Assembly: GCA_003116975.1 (NCBI GenBank)
Contig: BGKB01000062.1
Span: 355,338-419,337, forward strand
Source of the DNA: Aurantiochytrium sp. KH105
Taxonomy: Eukaryota; Sar; Bigyra; Thraustochytrida; Thraustochytriidae
Length of the DNA: 64,000 bases
Reading direction: 5' to 3'
Each line of letters opens with the position of its first letter. Position 1 is the first letter of the stretch. The position numbers and the translations under genes are program-made. Shown in pieces: positions 1 to 11,000 of this stretch. The notes below the pieces were generated by a model. It was not told where the DNA came from and made no database searches. It worked only from the letters and a program-made list of their open reading frames with translations.

Positions 1-528
1 TCCATGAGCGATGCAACGAAAAGCGATGGTGTTCAGGAAAAGGAAGCAGGAGAAAAAGAATCAGCAAGTGAGATCAAGGGAACATCGAGGCCGAAACCCT
101 CTTCCGTAGACTTGGCTTCGCGTGGCGCCGAGGTTGCCATCGTGAACAAACCACAACGAGCGAAGGAGCGCGTTCTGCTCTTTGCCGATTGGCTCGCACG
201 TGCAGACGCAGACGCAGACACCAACACAGACGCAGACGCAGACACAGACACAGGTTCTCAAACAGATGCGAACGTAGACTTGGACCAAAAAAGGGGAACG
301 AAGAGCTCAGAAGATGAAGAGGTCAAGGCGATGAAGAGATTCGAACCTGAAGCTGAAGTGGAGGTTTTGCGCGCACAAGTCGAGCGTCTGCGCGCCAAGC
401 TTCGTTCTCGAGCTCTTGAACTGCACGCGAGGCCCTTCAAAAACGGCGAGACTGTGGACGAGTTGCTGAGCGATGCCCAGCGTTTCGGACTTCGCGCCTT
501 GCAGCGTTCTCGCCGCGCCAGTGCATGA
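1..528 (+). CDS. 3' end of an acidic, coiled-coil protein (partial at window edge)
   Basis: The frame is open from the first base and ends at TGA 526-528, so the gene probably begins upstream; the first ATG inside the window is at 4, giving 174 residues. A Lys/Glu/Ser-rich N-terminal part is followed by an Asp-Ala/Asp-Thr run encoded by a GACGCA-like hexamer repeat (about 205-252), then by a charged helix with heptad-like Leu/Val spacing (about residues 117-140) that looks like a short coiled coil. I recognise no domain. The hexamer tract is prone to length change between strains. A chance frame is possible, but the helix and plausible codon use favour a real gene tail. Confidence 0.45.
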   Translation, partial: SMSDATKSDGVQEKEAGEKESASEIKGTSRPKPSSVDLASRGAEVAIVNKPQRAKERVLLFADWLARADADADTNTDADADTDTGSQTDANVDLDQKRGTKSSEDEEVKAMKRFEPEAEVEVLRAQVERLRAKLRSRALELHARPFKNGETVDELLSDAQRFGLRALQRSRRASA

Positions 529-1183
529 CCGGAGTCGGTGGGCGAGCCCTCCGACGTTCTCTTTCCTCTATCACTCTGCTGCTGCTGGCATGCCCTGTGA
601 ATTGAAGGTATCGTTCGCATCGATGTCGACCGACCGTCTCCCACTTCCACACCTCGCGGATTGCTTCGCTCGCTCACAGGGCGCGGGTTTCGCCTGCGTT
701 TGCTCCTCTTCCCGCCCCGCCTGGCGTTCCCTCGCGTTTCCGCGCCATGCCTGCCTCGCATTTCCGCGCCGCGCCGCGCAGGCCCGACCAGCCCGGCCCA
801 GCGCAGCGCAGACTCGCGCAGACTCGCGCAGTCTCGCGCAGGGCAGGCTGCTGCTGCTCGCGGACGGCGGTCTCGCCGCCTTCGTCCGCGCGCGCGGGCT
901 GTTCTCGCACCGCCGCCGCAAGCAGTTTTGGTTCCTAGTTGCCGTGAGAGGAAGCGATTTGTGCGCTCCCGGCAGGCAGCGTAGTATACTGTATTGTCGA
1001 GTGTAGCCTAGTATACCAGCTGCTTTGGGCCTACAGTGTATGCGTACATACATATACATACATCCCATGGGCGGGTTCCTGGCCGCTGCGCCGCGCCAGG
1101 GAGGGAGGGAGGGGTCCCGGCGCGGACTCGGGCGCGGCTGTAGGCGCGCGGTAGGCCCGGCTAGGCCGCGAACGCGCGGAGCC

Positions 1184-1279
1184 CTCTGCTCTGCTCTGCT
1201 TTCTCTGCTCTGCTTTCTCTGCTCTGCTCTGCTCTGCTTTCTCTGCTTTCTCTGCTCTGCTTTCTCGGCTCTGCTCTGC
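1184..1279. repeat. CTCTGCT tract in oxidase leader
   Basis: About 96 nt of interspersed TCTGC and TTTCTCTGC units, ending about 150 nt before the oxidase ATG. It is complementary in sequence type to the GAGCA tract at 1351-1394. Confidence 0.85.
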
Positions 1280-1350
1280 GCCAAGAAAGAGTGCAGAGGA
1301 AAGCAAGGCGAGAAGCAAACCCGGAAGGACGGAGGCCCTGGCGAGCCACG

Positions 1351-1394
1351 AGCAGAGCTGCGAGCAGAGCAGAGCAGGGCAGAGCAGAGCAGAC
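1351..1394. repeat. GCAGA/GAGCA tract in oxidase leader
   Basis: About 44 nt of AGCAG-type units starting about 80 nt before the oxidase ATG. It can pair with the CTCTGCT tract upstream and so could form a long stem if both lie in the transcript. Confidence 0.8.
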
Positions 1395-1430
1395 GCAGGG
1401 GAGCACGAGCGAGGAGAAGGAGGCGAGAAG

Positions 1431-2519
1431 ATGCCGCGCGGGTGGAACGACTCGGGCAATGACTTCGTGAAGAAGCGCGCCGTGGTGATTGGCAACGGAG
1501 CGCAGGGCCTCGCGGCGGCGTGGAAGCTGCTGGACACAGGCATGTTCGAGGTGGAGGTCGTCGCCGACAAGGCCGGCCTCTCGCCGCCGAACGCGCTCTG
1601 GGAAATCCCGCCGTACAATGTGCAGCCCGAAGTCCTCGTCACCAAGTGGGCCAAGGCCACCTTTGGCGAGTACCTGTCGATGCGCGAAAGCTTTGGCGAG
1701 GATGTCGGCGTGTGCTACCCGGTGCCGCTGTACGCGCTGACGCGCAACGAGCTCCCGGGCGACCACCCGCAAAAGCACAACCTCGCAAACTACCGCCACG
1801 GCCCCGAGGTGCTCAAGGAGGAGATTCTCCAGCGCGCGACCGCAGGGACCGCCCACGAGATCTACAAGGACGCCGAGGCCTATGATACCATTACGGTGAA
1901 CACGCGCAAGAACTTTGCGTGGCTGCGCAAGCGGATCCAAGAGCTTGGAGGACGGTTCTCGCGCGTCGAGCTCAAGGACCTTAGCGAGGCGTGGACGGTC
2001 GGTGACCGTGGCAAGGTCGATCTCGTGGTCAACTGCACGGGTATGGGTGCCTATGACCTCGCCAAAGACAAGGCCGTCAAGCCCATCAAGGGCCAAGTCG
2101 TGCACGTGTCCATGGATGAGGTGCGTTGTGCCATGTCTGATTACGAGTCGCGCTCGTACGCGATTCCTGCGGACGGGGAGTGGCTCGAAGTGGGCGGAAC
2201 TTCCGAAGAGGGCGTGTGGGACCGTGCTCCGGACCAGGCCATTCTCGACGACTTGGTCAACCGCGCCTCTGAAATGCTTCCGCGTCTCAAGGAGGTCATG
2301 AAAACGGATGATGCGGACGTCTGGACGGGCTTGCGCCCGGGCCGCGAGGGTGGCGTTCGTTTTGGCATTGACAAGTCGCGTGCCAAGGGCGAGCCTGTGG
2401 TCATTCATTGCTACGGCCACGGTGGTGCTGGTGTGATTACGAGTCTTGGCTGCGCCAATGACGTTGCCGCTCTGGCCATTGACGCCCTGCAGATTATCCA
2501 GTCCAAGTCCAAGCTTTAA
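1431..2519 (+). CDS. DAO: D-amino-acid oxidase family flavoenzyme with peroxisomal tail
   Basis: 362 residues, the usual length for this family, which oxidises D-amino acids to 2-oxo acids, ammonia and hydrogen peroxide using FAD. Residues 19-26 form the dinucleotide-binding GxGxxG turn; the mid-chain VVNCTG segment (199-204) is the second FAD contact. S-Y-A-I-P (242-246) matches the substrate-site tyrosine region and G-L-R-P-G-R (300-305) matches the conserved arginine pair. The family signature is at about 325-343 (HCYGHGGAG, with Cys where Asn, His or Ala is usual). The last three residues are Ser-Lys-Leu, a canonical PTS1, so the enzyme should be peroxisomal, as in animals and yeasts. D-aspartate oxidase is the alternative; the sequence alone does not settle substrate. 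It converges on an aminotransferase. No intron. Confidence 0.93.
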   Translation: MPRGWNDSGNDFVKKRAVVIGNGAQGLAAAWKLLDTGMFEVEVVADKAGLSPPNALWEIPPYNVQPEVLVTKWAKATFGEYLSMRESFGEDVGVCYPVPLYALTRNELPGDHPQKHNLANYRHGPEVLKEEILQRATAGTAHEIYKDAEAYDTITVNTRKNFAWLRKRIQELGGRFSRVELKDLSEAWTVGDRGKVDLVVNCTGMGAYDLAKDKAVKPIKGQVVHVSMDEVRCAMSDYESRSYAIPADGEWLEVGGTSEEGVWDRAPDQAILDDLVNRASEMLPRLKEVMKTDDADVWTGLRPGREGGVRFGIDKSRAKGEPVVIHCYGHGGAGVITSLGCANDVAALAIDALQIIQSKSKL

Positions 2520-2640
2520 GAGAATTGTATGATGATGTGACAAATGCACAAACGTCAATACAGATGGCAAATAGTAAATGGCAAGAGGCTGCGACTCGAA
2601 TCGCCCGTCGTGGAAGAGGACGGACTTTCTATGACCACTT

Positions 2641-2677
<37 letters not shown>

Positions 2678-2768
2678 CGTCACCTCTTCCAAAATATAAA
2701 TGACACACACACAAACAATCTTTCTTGTGATTTCTTTCTTTTTAGAGACGTATTTATTCAGGACGTGT
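2520..2768. other. Shared 3' region of two convergent genes
   Basis: 249 nt between two stop codons. It contains an uninterrupted (TC)15 at about 2646-2675 and a short AC run at 2702-2712. Both 3' untranslated regions must end here, so they are short or overlap. Confidence 0.8.
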
Positions 2769-4049
2769 TTACAACTTTTTGCGTGCCAGCTCACAGAGAG
2801 CGCGAATTCCGCGCTCAATTTGCGGTCTCGAGGTCATTGCAACACTAAGGCGTACAGACGAGGCGCAGCGCGCCATCATTGTCTCGAGCTCTTGACGTAC
2901 GGCCGAGGACGCGGGTGTCGCCACGTTCATGACGCAACGGTTGCCATGCACGAGAGAAAGGCCGAGCTCTTCGCTGGCACGAGCAAAGGCTGGCGACGAT
3001 GTATCGGACCAGGGGCCTTGGAGCATTGCAAAGTAACCACCTCGCGAACGCTGCCAGAGACGCAGGTCCACGTCGGGACTGTTACTGACAGCTTCGTCAA
3101 TACCCTCGACCAAAAGACTCATTCGCTCGCCCAGCTCCGTGCGCAGCTTGAGCAAGTGCGCGTCGACAAAGGCGCGATCGCGGAGTAGCTCCGTGACAAG
3201 CATGCTGCTCACAGGATTGACGCCTCCACCGCTGCGCACGCTGCCTGCCTTGGCAAAGACACTCTCGAGTACTTCTGGCGCGCCTTGGACCCAACCAAGA
3301 CGCAAACCAGGTGCAAATATTTTGGAAAACGATACAAGGCTGAGCACTCTTGCACTCTCTGCCAATGACGCGCCATGTGGCATAACAGCGGTGTTGCCAA
3401 AAGTCAATAAGTTGTATGGCTCGTCCAGAATGCAATGCGTCTCGTAGCGATCGGCAAGACTACCGAGGCGACGCATCTGCTCTTGATCGAGTTCTGCCCC
3501 TGTTGGGTTGTGAAAAGTTGGCACCATGTAGATGAAGGCTGGCGGGGCAAGCCCATTTCGAGCGCGCGTCGCAAGTTCGTCCTCGATGAGATCCACGATG
3601 CCGTCTGCGCCGCGCGGAATGCCGACAACGTTGACGCAGCCAGCATCACGCAAAATGTCCTCTGCGAGAAAGTACGAGGGTACCTCCACAAGGCAATCGC
3701 GTCCTGCATCGCCGTGAAGGTCGACGTTGCGCCTGACAAAGGACTGCGCGAGCACCGCAAGAGCAGAGCTCGTCCCCGCGGTGGCCATCACCTCGAGAGG
3801 GCTCACGGGTACTCCCAGATATTCTGACGCAAAGGCCGCGACCTCTCTTCGCCAGGGTGAAGGCCCGCTGGAGAGCCCGTACTGCATTGCCATCGGCGTC
3901 GTGGCAATCACCCCAGCCGCCGCGCGCTGCACGGCCGCCGCGAGCTCCGCCCGGGGCAGCAGGCCTGCATCGGGCTGGCCCACGGCGAAGGGGACCGCGG
4001 CGTCCGCCGCATCCACCACGCCCTCTCCAGACCAGAAGTCTGCCCGCAT
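2769..4049 (-). CDS. PLP-dependent aminotransferase, class I/II fold
   Basis: 426 residues. Fold-type I motifs appear in order: the PTFHNPTG turn (177-184), the cofactor aspartate in I-L-D-E-P-Y (D209, Y212), the Schiff-base lysine in S-F-S-K (K243) and the substrate-carboxylate arginine in P-G-L-R-L-G-W (R250). The overall pattern resembles the 2-aminoadipate/kynurenine and MocR-like aminotransferases rather than classical aspartate aminotransferase. It would move an amino group between an amino acid and a 2-oxo acid; substrate is not readable. The C-terminus is Lys-Lys-Leu, at most a weak PTS1. It converges on the D-amino-acid oxidase and diverges from ATG2. ATG is at 4047-4049. No intron. 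Confidence 0.9.
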   Translation of the reverse strand: MRADFWSGEGVVDAADAAVPFAVGQPDAGLLPRAELAAAVQRAAAGVIATTPMAMQYGLSSGPSPWRREVAAFASEYLGVPVSPLEVMATAGTSSALAVLAQSFVRRNVDLHGDAGRDCLVEVPSYFLAEDILRDAGCVNVVGIPRGADGIVDLIEDELATRARNGLAPPAFIYMVPTFHNPTGAELDQEQMRRLGSLADRYETHCILDEPYNLLTFGNTAVMPHGASLAESARVLSLVSFSKIFAPGLRLGWVQGAPEVLESVFAKAGSVRSGGGVNPVSSMLVTELLRDRAFVDAHLLKLRTELGERMSLLVEGIDEAVSNSPDVDLRLWQRSRGGYFAMLQGPWSDTSSPAFARASEELGLSLVHGNRCVMNVATPASSAVRQELETMMARCASSVRLSVAMTSRPQIERGIRALCELARKKL

Positions 4050-5005
4050 GCTGCCGCGGCCAGGCGGCGCCCCGCTCGCGTTCCCGCTCGCGTTCCCGCT
4101 CTGCGCGCAGCGCCGCGATGCCTTGATCGCGTCTGCGTCCCGCCCGGATCTCGCGCGCAGCCGTCCCGCGTCATCTCCGTATTGTACTGCACGCGCGCAA
4201 CGCGCGAAAGAGAGAGAGGGGGGGAGCAGAACGGTTGCGCCGGTGCGGTTTCGGCGGTTTCGACGCCTGCTCGCTTCCGAGCGGGGCTGGCCCTACCGTT
4301 CTGCGTAGCCGGCGTCTAGGCCGCGGCGCATAAATTTCCAGGGCGCCGGCTGGCTTGCTTGCGCGCTCTTTCTCGCGCCGGAGAGACGGAGTCTGCGGCG
4401 CTTTGGCCCACTTGCGCGGGCGCATAGCGCACTTGCGCGCGGTCTCGGCAAGTGGGCCAAACCTGCCTGGCAGGCGGGCGAGATGGAAAAGGAAAAGAAA
4501 GAAAGAAAGAAAGAAGGGAAGGAACAGAAGGCGAGAAAAGGAAAAGGAGGGAAGCCGAGGATGCAGAGAGGAAAGGAAACGGAGTCGGGGCGACGACGCG
4601 GAGAGCGCAGCGCCCGGCGCAGAGAGGCCGCACGCGGCGGGAAACTCGGGCTGCGTCTGCCTGCCTGTCGGTCGGTCTGCGTGCCTGCGTCACGCTCGCA
4701 CTCGCCTCGGGCGGGATCTGTCGAGCTCGCGGCGCTGATCATTCAATCAAACACAACAACACACCTTTGCTGCCCGCGAGCCCGTACTGCGAGCACGCCA
4801 GCGAGCGAGCGCGCCGATCGCGAACGGAGCGGAGACGCGTCGTTGCATTCGGGTTCATCACCCTAGGAAAGAGACGGAAAAGGGGCCACGTTAGCTGACG
4901 GGCCGGCTGTCTGGGCCGCGGAGAAGGAGTTGAAATTCTGGCGCTCGAGCGAGCCTCGCCAAACTGGCCTTCACGAGCGGCTGGACGAGCAAGCATCGCG
5001 ATGCG
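4050..5005. promoter_or_regulatory. Divergent promoter region, aminotransferase/ATG2
   Basis: 956 nt between two start codons, very GC-rich, with a GAAA tetramer run at about 4490-4516 and scattered CTGC/GGTC tetramers. Both promoters must lie here. I see no element I can name with confidence and no gene. Confidence 0.6.
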
Positions 5006-8000
5006 ATGTTGCAAGCAGTTTTAAGCCCACTTCAACGGGTTTTTGATGTTCCCTTTAAGCGCGTTGTCACATTTGCACTCAAGTCTAGTCTGGGGAGGTT
5101 CCTCCAACATGATCTCCACTTTGAGCAGTTCTGTGTCAGCCTGAGCAGCGGACACGCAGAGCTGCATGATCTCGAACTTGACACGGCAGAGATCTGTCGT
5201 GCCCTCGGCGCTGAAAACCTACCCTTTGAACTCGTCGCCGTTCGCGTGGCCTTGGTCCGTGTCGAAGCATTCGGCGGCGATGACGAGGGCCTCTTTGTGC
5301 ATCTGTCCGGCGTCGAAATCCACATCAGCCCACGCAAAGCGACTAGCGCGAAGGTCCAAGCAAGCAGCGCAAAACATGGTCAAGAATCTATTGAGAGCTC
5401 CGAAGGGGCATCCGATGCCGAAGCTGGTGTTAAGGCATCGAAACGACGGGAAGAAAAGGCCAGCGACAACGCAAGCACTGCAGCGGCACTTGCAGGACCA
5501 GTAGCGACAAAAGCTCCTCCCGCCGATCTCGAACTCGAGGATCCGGACAGCGACTACGACGATGCGCTGGAGACCCCTCGAGACTCTGAGCTCAGCCAGG
5601 CTGCGCTCGACGGTCTCAACACGCTTGGACGCTGGATTGAAGAGTACGCCGCGGGCCTCCGTATCGAAGCTGTGGAAGTCTCGGTCCATGTGAGCCTTGC
5701 GCCACCCTCTGACCACGTTGACGCAGCCAATAGACCTGCGCGCGTTATCGTGCGTTGTCCACGTTTGCTCTTTGGCGGGGCTGACCCGGGACACGGCGCC
5801 ACCCGACTTGCGCCTCTTTCTCCGCAAGAAGACGGAGTAGAGCGTTCTGTCCGACTCGACGAGGCCTTTGTATATGTCCGCAACGAGAGCACAAAAGACG
5901 TCTCCAACACGGCCGACTCGTGTGACGAGACCTGCATCGCACGGATCAAGGAGGGCGCAACGGCGCTCTTACGAACAGGCAAGCAAAATGAAGTCAAACT
6001 CACAGTGCCTTCTGTTTTGGCCGTCGTCGATCCCACGGCGTGGGCCTCTCTTGTGGAAGTGTCTTCCGCATTCGGAGTCGAGCACGAGGAAGATACGTCT
6101 CCGTTTGCTTCGCAGGAGAAAGTTGGCGCTAAAGCACCTTCAGCGCCACTGTCGTCGGAACAGGGCTCTGAAGATGATGATGCGGATTCTGCTTCCGATG
6201 GTCTCGAATTCTTTGACGCGGACGATGGCACAATGGTGTCACTTCCCGAAGATCTCGAGGCGAGAAACGCCAAGGAGCGCGACGTTCTTGAGGGCTGGGA
6301 CAGCACTACGGGTAAAGGCGCGAACAATAGTGCAGCGGCGATAGGAAGAGGAGGAGGCGCAATTTCCATGAGCGGAGAGTATGGCTCTCTCTCCATCAAG
6401 GTTGTTCTCAGCAAAGTTCAGATTGAGCTCTTGTATGGACGTGCACGGCCAGACATATTGGGCGAAAATCCGCTGCGGAGCGCTCTCAACCTCTGGCACC
6501 CCCAGAGTTCGGATGGAAGTTTGCAGACTTCGAGTTCAGACGCCCTGCTTTTGTCTCAAGTCAACGCGGCAATTGATCAGGATTGCGCGTTGACACCCTT
6601 TTCTGAGAGGCTCGTTGTGCGCGTGGAAAATTCACAATTTACGGCTGCCCTTGCAGAGCACGGGTCCAGCCTTCATGCAAACATAACTGTACAAAGTTTC
6701 CGTGCGCTCGAACTCTTGATGGACAATCCGCAGCGAGAGGTTTCCCGTGGCGTCTCAAGTTCTCGAGGAAAGGCGTCAAGATCAAGTGGCGGCTCTTGCT
6801 GCTTGCATTTGGTCCTGGACATGCAGCCTGCCGAAGACGAGGTTGCCTGTCACGTTGACCTTGTGCGGGGTAGCTCCATGGTTGTACAACTCTCTGCTTT
6901 GGCTCTGAGTTGGGATAATGGTATGGTTGCACACCGACTAGTGGCCTATTTACCCGAGCAAGCTCACAGGACCGAAGATGGGACAGGTGCAAATTCCGCC
7001 GAAGAGAAGACAGAATTCGGCGACACTGAGAACAAAGTCCAATCTAGCGAGCAAGAACTCGAAGCGGACGACTTCCATCTCCGCGTCGTGACGCCTCGGG
7101 CTCTCATCATCCTGCGCGTTCCCCATGCAGAGTCTCCGAGACTACATGCACCTGGTTCCCGGCGTTGGCTCTCCGAGGCCATGGTCCTGGACATGACGGA
7201 CGTAAGCGTGCAAACCGGTGCTGCCGCGCGTCTGGAACTGCAGTCTGCGCCCTCTCTGCTCGAAGATGGGACCGGCGGTGACGCTGGGGGCGAAGCGTTT
7301 TTCGAACAGGTCGATGCTCTTCGAAGCATTGGATGGAGTCTCGTGTTTGACTTTTCGCGCGTGCGAGCTGTCGTGGACCGTGCTTCGCCCCAGGTTCTAT
7401 CGTCCGAACTTGCTCCAGGGGAGGCAGCTCGTTTTCTCGGCAATGGTGGCATGAGTGGGACCAACGATGATGACGAAACCGCCTGGGCTCTCGTCGTAGA
7501 CGGTTCGCGAGAGGGCGTCCGGACGCCGCGTTTGACCATGAGTGTTCGACGTGCCTTTTCAAGCGCCTTGCAAGCCGAAGAAGCCGCATCGGGGGCCTTG
7601 CGACTCGCCCGCAAGTCACGACGCGCCTTTAAGCGACGCGTCCATCAGCGGCGTGCCCCAGGTGAAGAAGGTGGTGCTGCCGTGGATCCTGCTGGAGACC
7701 ACGGTTTGGACAAGGACCAGGAACCACCCTTGTACGAGGTCATGGAAGCGGTGTCCACTCACGGATTCTGCACGGCGGATACGGCAGTGCGTCTCGTCTG
7801 TCCCGATGCGCTCATGTCGATCGACAAGGTGCAGTACCACAGCTTGAACAATGTGCTACAGCTTGTGCTAGGTAGTGTGCCTTCATTCACACGAGCTGTT
7901 GCTGAAGATGATGCCGGTAGTGCCAGTGCACGTCCCGAGAAAGATGATGGGAAAAGCCCCAACCATGAGCGCAAAGAAAATGTGCCCTCCCCACGTGTGT

Positions 8001-11000
8001 CTGAAGTGGCGGCAGCGCGTGAAGAAGAGTCGAGCGCACCTGTGCAAGACTTTTGGGGCGAGAGTCCTAGCGGCTTTACTGGAGACGCGTTTGATTCGAA
8101 TCTGGGATCTGCTTGGAACCTGGATGATGATGCCGAAGCGCTCGGTCGTGCCGAAGTTTGCGGAGTGGTGCTCGGGTCATCTTCGAGCACATTTTTCCAG
8201 CTCTGCAGTCGCGGGGGCAAGGTCGCCTTGGTGGGTAGTAAGCATGCAGACTTTGAGCTTGAGTACTCTGGACTCGAGCTTACCATGGTGGACTCTAAAA
8301 CAATGGCGGAAGCTCAAGACGTGACGCTGCTCGAATCGGGAGAACCAATTGGATATGGCGAGGAAGCGCTACGGCCTATTTTACATAGCACCAAGTGGGG
8401 CCGGAGCGCGTCGTCGTCCCCGCTGTTACAAGTGTACATGGACGCTTCCTCTACCCAAAGCAAAGAAAAGGAAAGCAACGTCTTGCACGTTTGCGTGGAC
8501 GGCCTCACGCTGCAGGTCTTACCTCAATCTACATGGCTTCGCAAACTTGCGGACTTTTTGACGAGCGCTCCACCTTCTAACGCTGTAGGAGCGGCTCATG
8601 TTGTTGGTGAAAAATCGGCAGCATGGGACGGCGGCGGCAGCGGCGGTGGGAGCGCGCCCGTCGTCACATATACGGAGGTGACGGTGGAATTTTTCGATGC
8701 TGTTCTCGAGTACCACAGCGGAGAACGGCCACAAAACATGGCAATTGCAGGACTTGGCATGGTGCGCATGTCGTCCAACGTCGCCTCGCCGAGCGTGCAG
8801 GACCAGCTCTATCACCTGACTGCGCGTGATTTGGCGCTGTACATTTCCAACGAGGCCCCTGCGGAAGATCCGAATCAGTTTGCGTGCGGGGCAGATGCGA
8901 CGAGCCCGTTTTCCTCGATTGAGGACTTTGTGGCCTCGATGCTTTTCGCCAAAGTGGCTTCGCTCGATATGCTTGAGCTCTTCATCCGGAATCGATCCTC
9001 GGGCGGCACGACGCATGCGACACGTAAGCAACGTCCTACCTCTGCGGACCGCGATGTCAACCCTGACATCGACTATGAGGTGTCGGTGCCCAATATGTCG
9101 CTGTATAGCTGCACAGATTCGTTTTGTACGTTGGAGGCTCTCGTGCATGATTTTGCCGTGGAGCTTAGTGGACGGTGCGGTGACGATCCAATGGATGACG
9201 AAGACGCTGTACCTCCGGGTGCAAGGGCACAAAAGGGTCTTGCAGGCGACAATGCAATTCTATTTGAGACAGGAGAGAGACCAAGGGTGGCAAGCGCAGA
9301 AGATGGCATCTCAGCCGCGCCGGCACCAACAGCAGCGCTGAAAAATTTTAGCGAGGACGTGACGAAACCTTCGTCTGCGGGTACGTCCACATCAAGTGCG
9401 CATAGTCCTGCCCCTGCCCCAGCGACGAGCATGCGCGATGACGAGCGTACTGCATCGGAGTTACGGAACTCATATTTGACGGATGGCGTTCCAGATGACC
9501 AATTATCGGGGCCTCAGCTGCGCAGCAGGCATGCGGATGGCCAGGATCCGGATCCTGACGCGATTTTCGTGGACGGTTTCTATGCTGTTGAGCAGGTGAA
9601 TGTGATTTCGGCTGCATCGGCCGCCGCCAAGGAAGCCGCCAGCAAAGAAGAAGAGGAAGAAGCTGTCGGAGGTAGTCAGACGCGAGGTGGTGGCGCTTTG
9701 GGGCATCAGGAAGCCGCAGGAACGTGGTTTCATGTAGACGATGACGAGGAAGATGGCTTTACTGAAGCTACAGTCAGGGAAGGAAACAAGGGCTCGCTGA
9801 CAGCGATGGGCGCCGAGTTGCTGATGTGGGGCGACCCGAACTCTGACAACCTCGAGGAGATGGAACTCGATGAGTGGCCTTCGGGTCCCATGGGCGAGAA
9901 AACACGCGCGCAGTCATTCGAGGAAGAGGAAGCGGAAGAGCGTCTCGCAGAAGCACAAGTTGCAGAGGATACGAAGCGCGCGGTACGGGAACAAGAGGAG
10001 GCCATTGCGGACTATGCGAGTTTGTACAAGCGTGAGTTTCCCGACCAGGTCATTCATGCAAACAGCGATGCTGCAGTTCTCGAGACCAAGTCGGTGCGAC
10101 AGCGTAGAGGAGCGAATGATTCAGCCGAAAGCGATGCATCGCAAAATGGATGGTACGAGGACACAGGGGTCGAAATGTATCCGCACTATATGGGTGTTCA
10201 ATTTGAAGCCGGGCCGGGGTCTCACGTCCCAACTGCGGAGGCGCTCGCGGCGCGCATGGAAGGTCGTGCGAGTTTGCGTTCGCGGGTGGCCCGATGCACG
10301 TCACGAGTTGTTGTCCGCGACATGTCTGTTCGCTGGTGCTTGTTTGGCGGTTGTGACTGGAACTCGACGGCAAGCACCGTGGCCGCTTCGCGTCTGGCAC
10401 GTTCACGCCAGGCGCGTCGAAGGGCCGCGCTTCACCCAGGTCAAGCCGATAAGAGTGTTCATACGCATGACAAATTTGGCGCAAGCAGTCGTGACGCAAG
10501 CGAAGGGATGCCAGCAGGCGAGAATTGCTCGGCTGAGGAGGAAGAGCAGCAGAAGCAGCAGCAGCAAAAAGGAGGAACGCCAACGAGCTGGCGTCGTGAG
10601 CGACATCGGCTTGCAGGGCGGCAGAACGATCGCAAGCTGGAAGTTGTTTTATCTCACGTGACAGCGCTGCTGACCGCATACGACGCGCAGGCCGTTGCGG
10701 GCCCTTGCATTGCACAAAGCGTGGCCATTGCCGTTCGCGACTTTAGCATTATTGATTTGCTTTCGACTTCGGACATTCACACAATGGTCGGAGAGTGGAT
10801 GTCGGATGCGCAGCACCCGCGCATTTCGGGATCTTCGATGCTTCGCGTGGCGCTCGACCACGTGGAGGGGGGGTCGCGCGACGCTCTCTGTGTCCGCGCA
10901 AGTATTCTACCTGTCAAGGCGAACCTGGACCAAGACTCGTTGGAGTTTCTTTTGGCCTACCTCGGCATGCGGGTAGGTGCGGATGATGCAGCCTTTTCGC

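Larger units (their letters stand above)
529..1430. other. Intergenic region and oxidase leader
   Basis: GC-rich stretch between the tail gene and the oxidase start. It holds a 12-bp repeat of the GACTCGCGCA kind near 800-845, a short AT-richer patch with two TAGTATAC copies (about 980-1018) and, next to the ATG at 1431, two mutually complementary pentamer tracts listed separately. No gene is supported; the frames through here are repeat translations. Confidence 0.6.

Noticed and set aside
1161-2714. A 517-codon minus-strand frame over the oxidase gene
   Set aside because: Antisense shadow of a clear oxidase on the plus strand.
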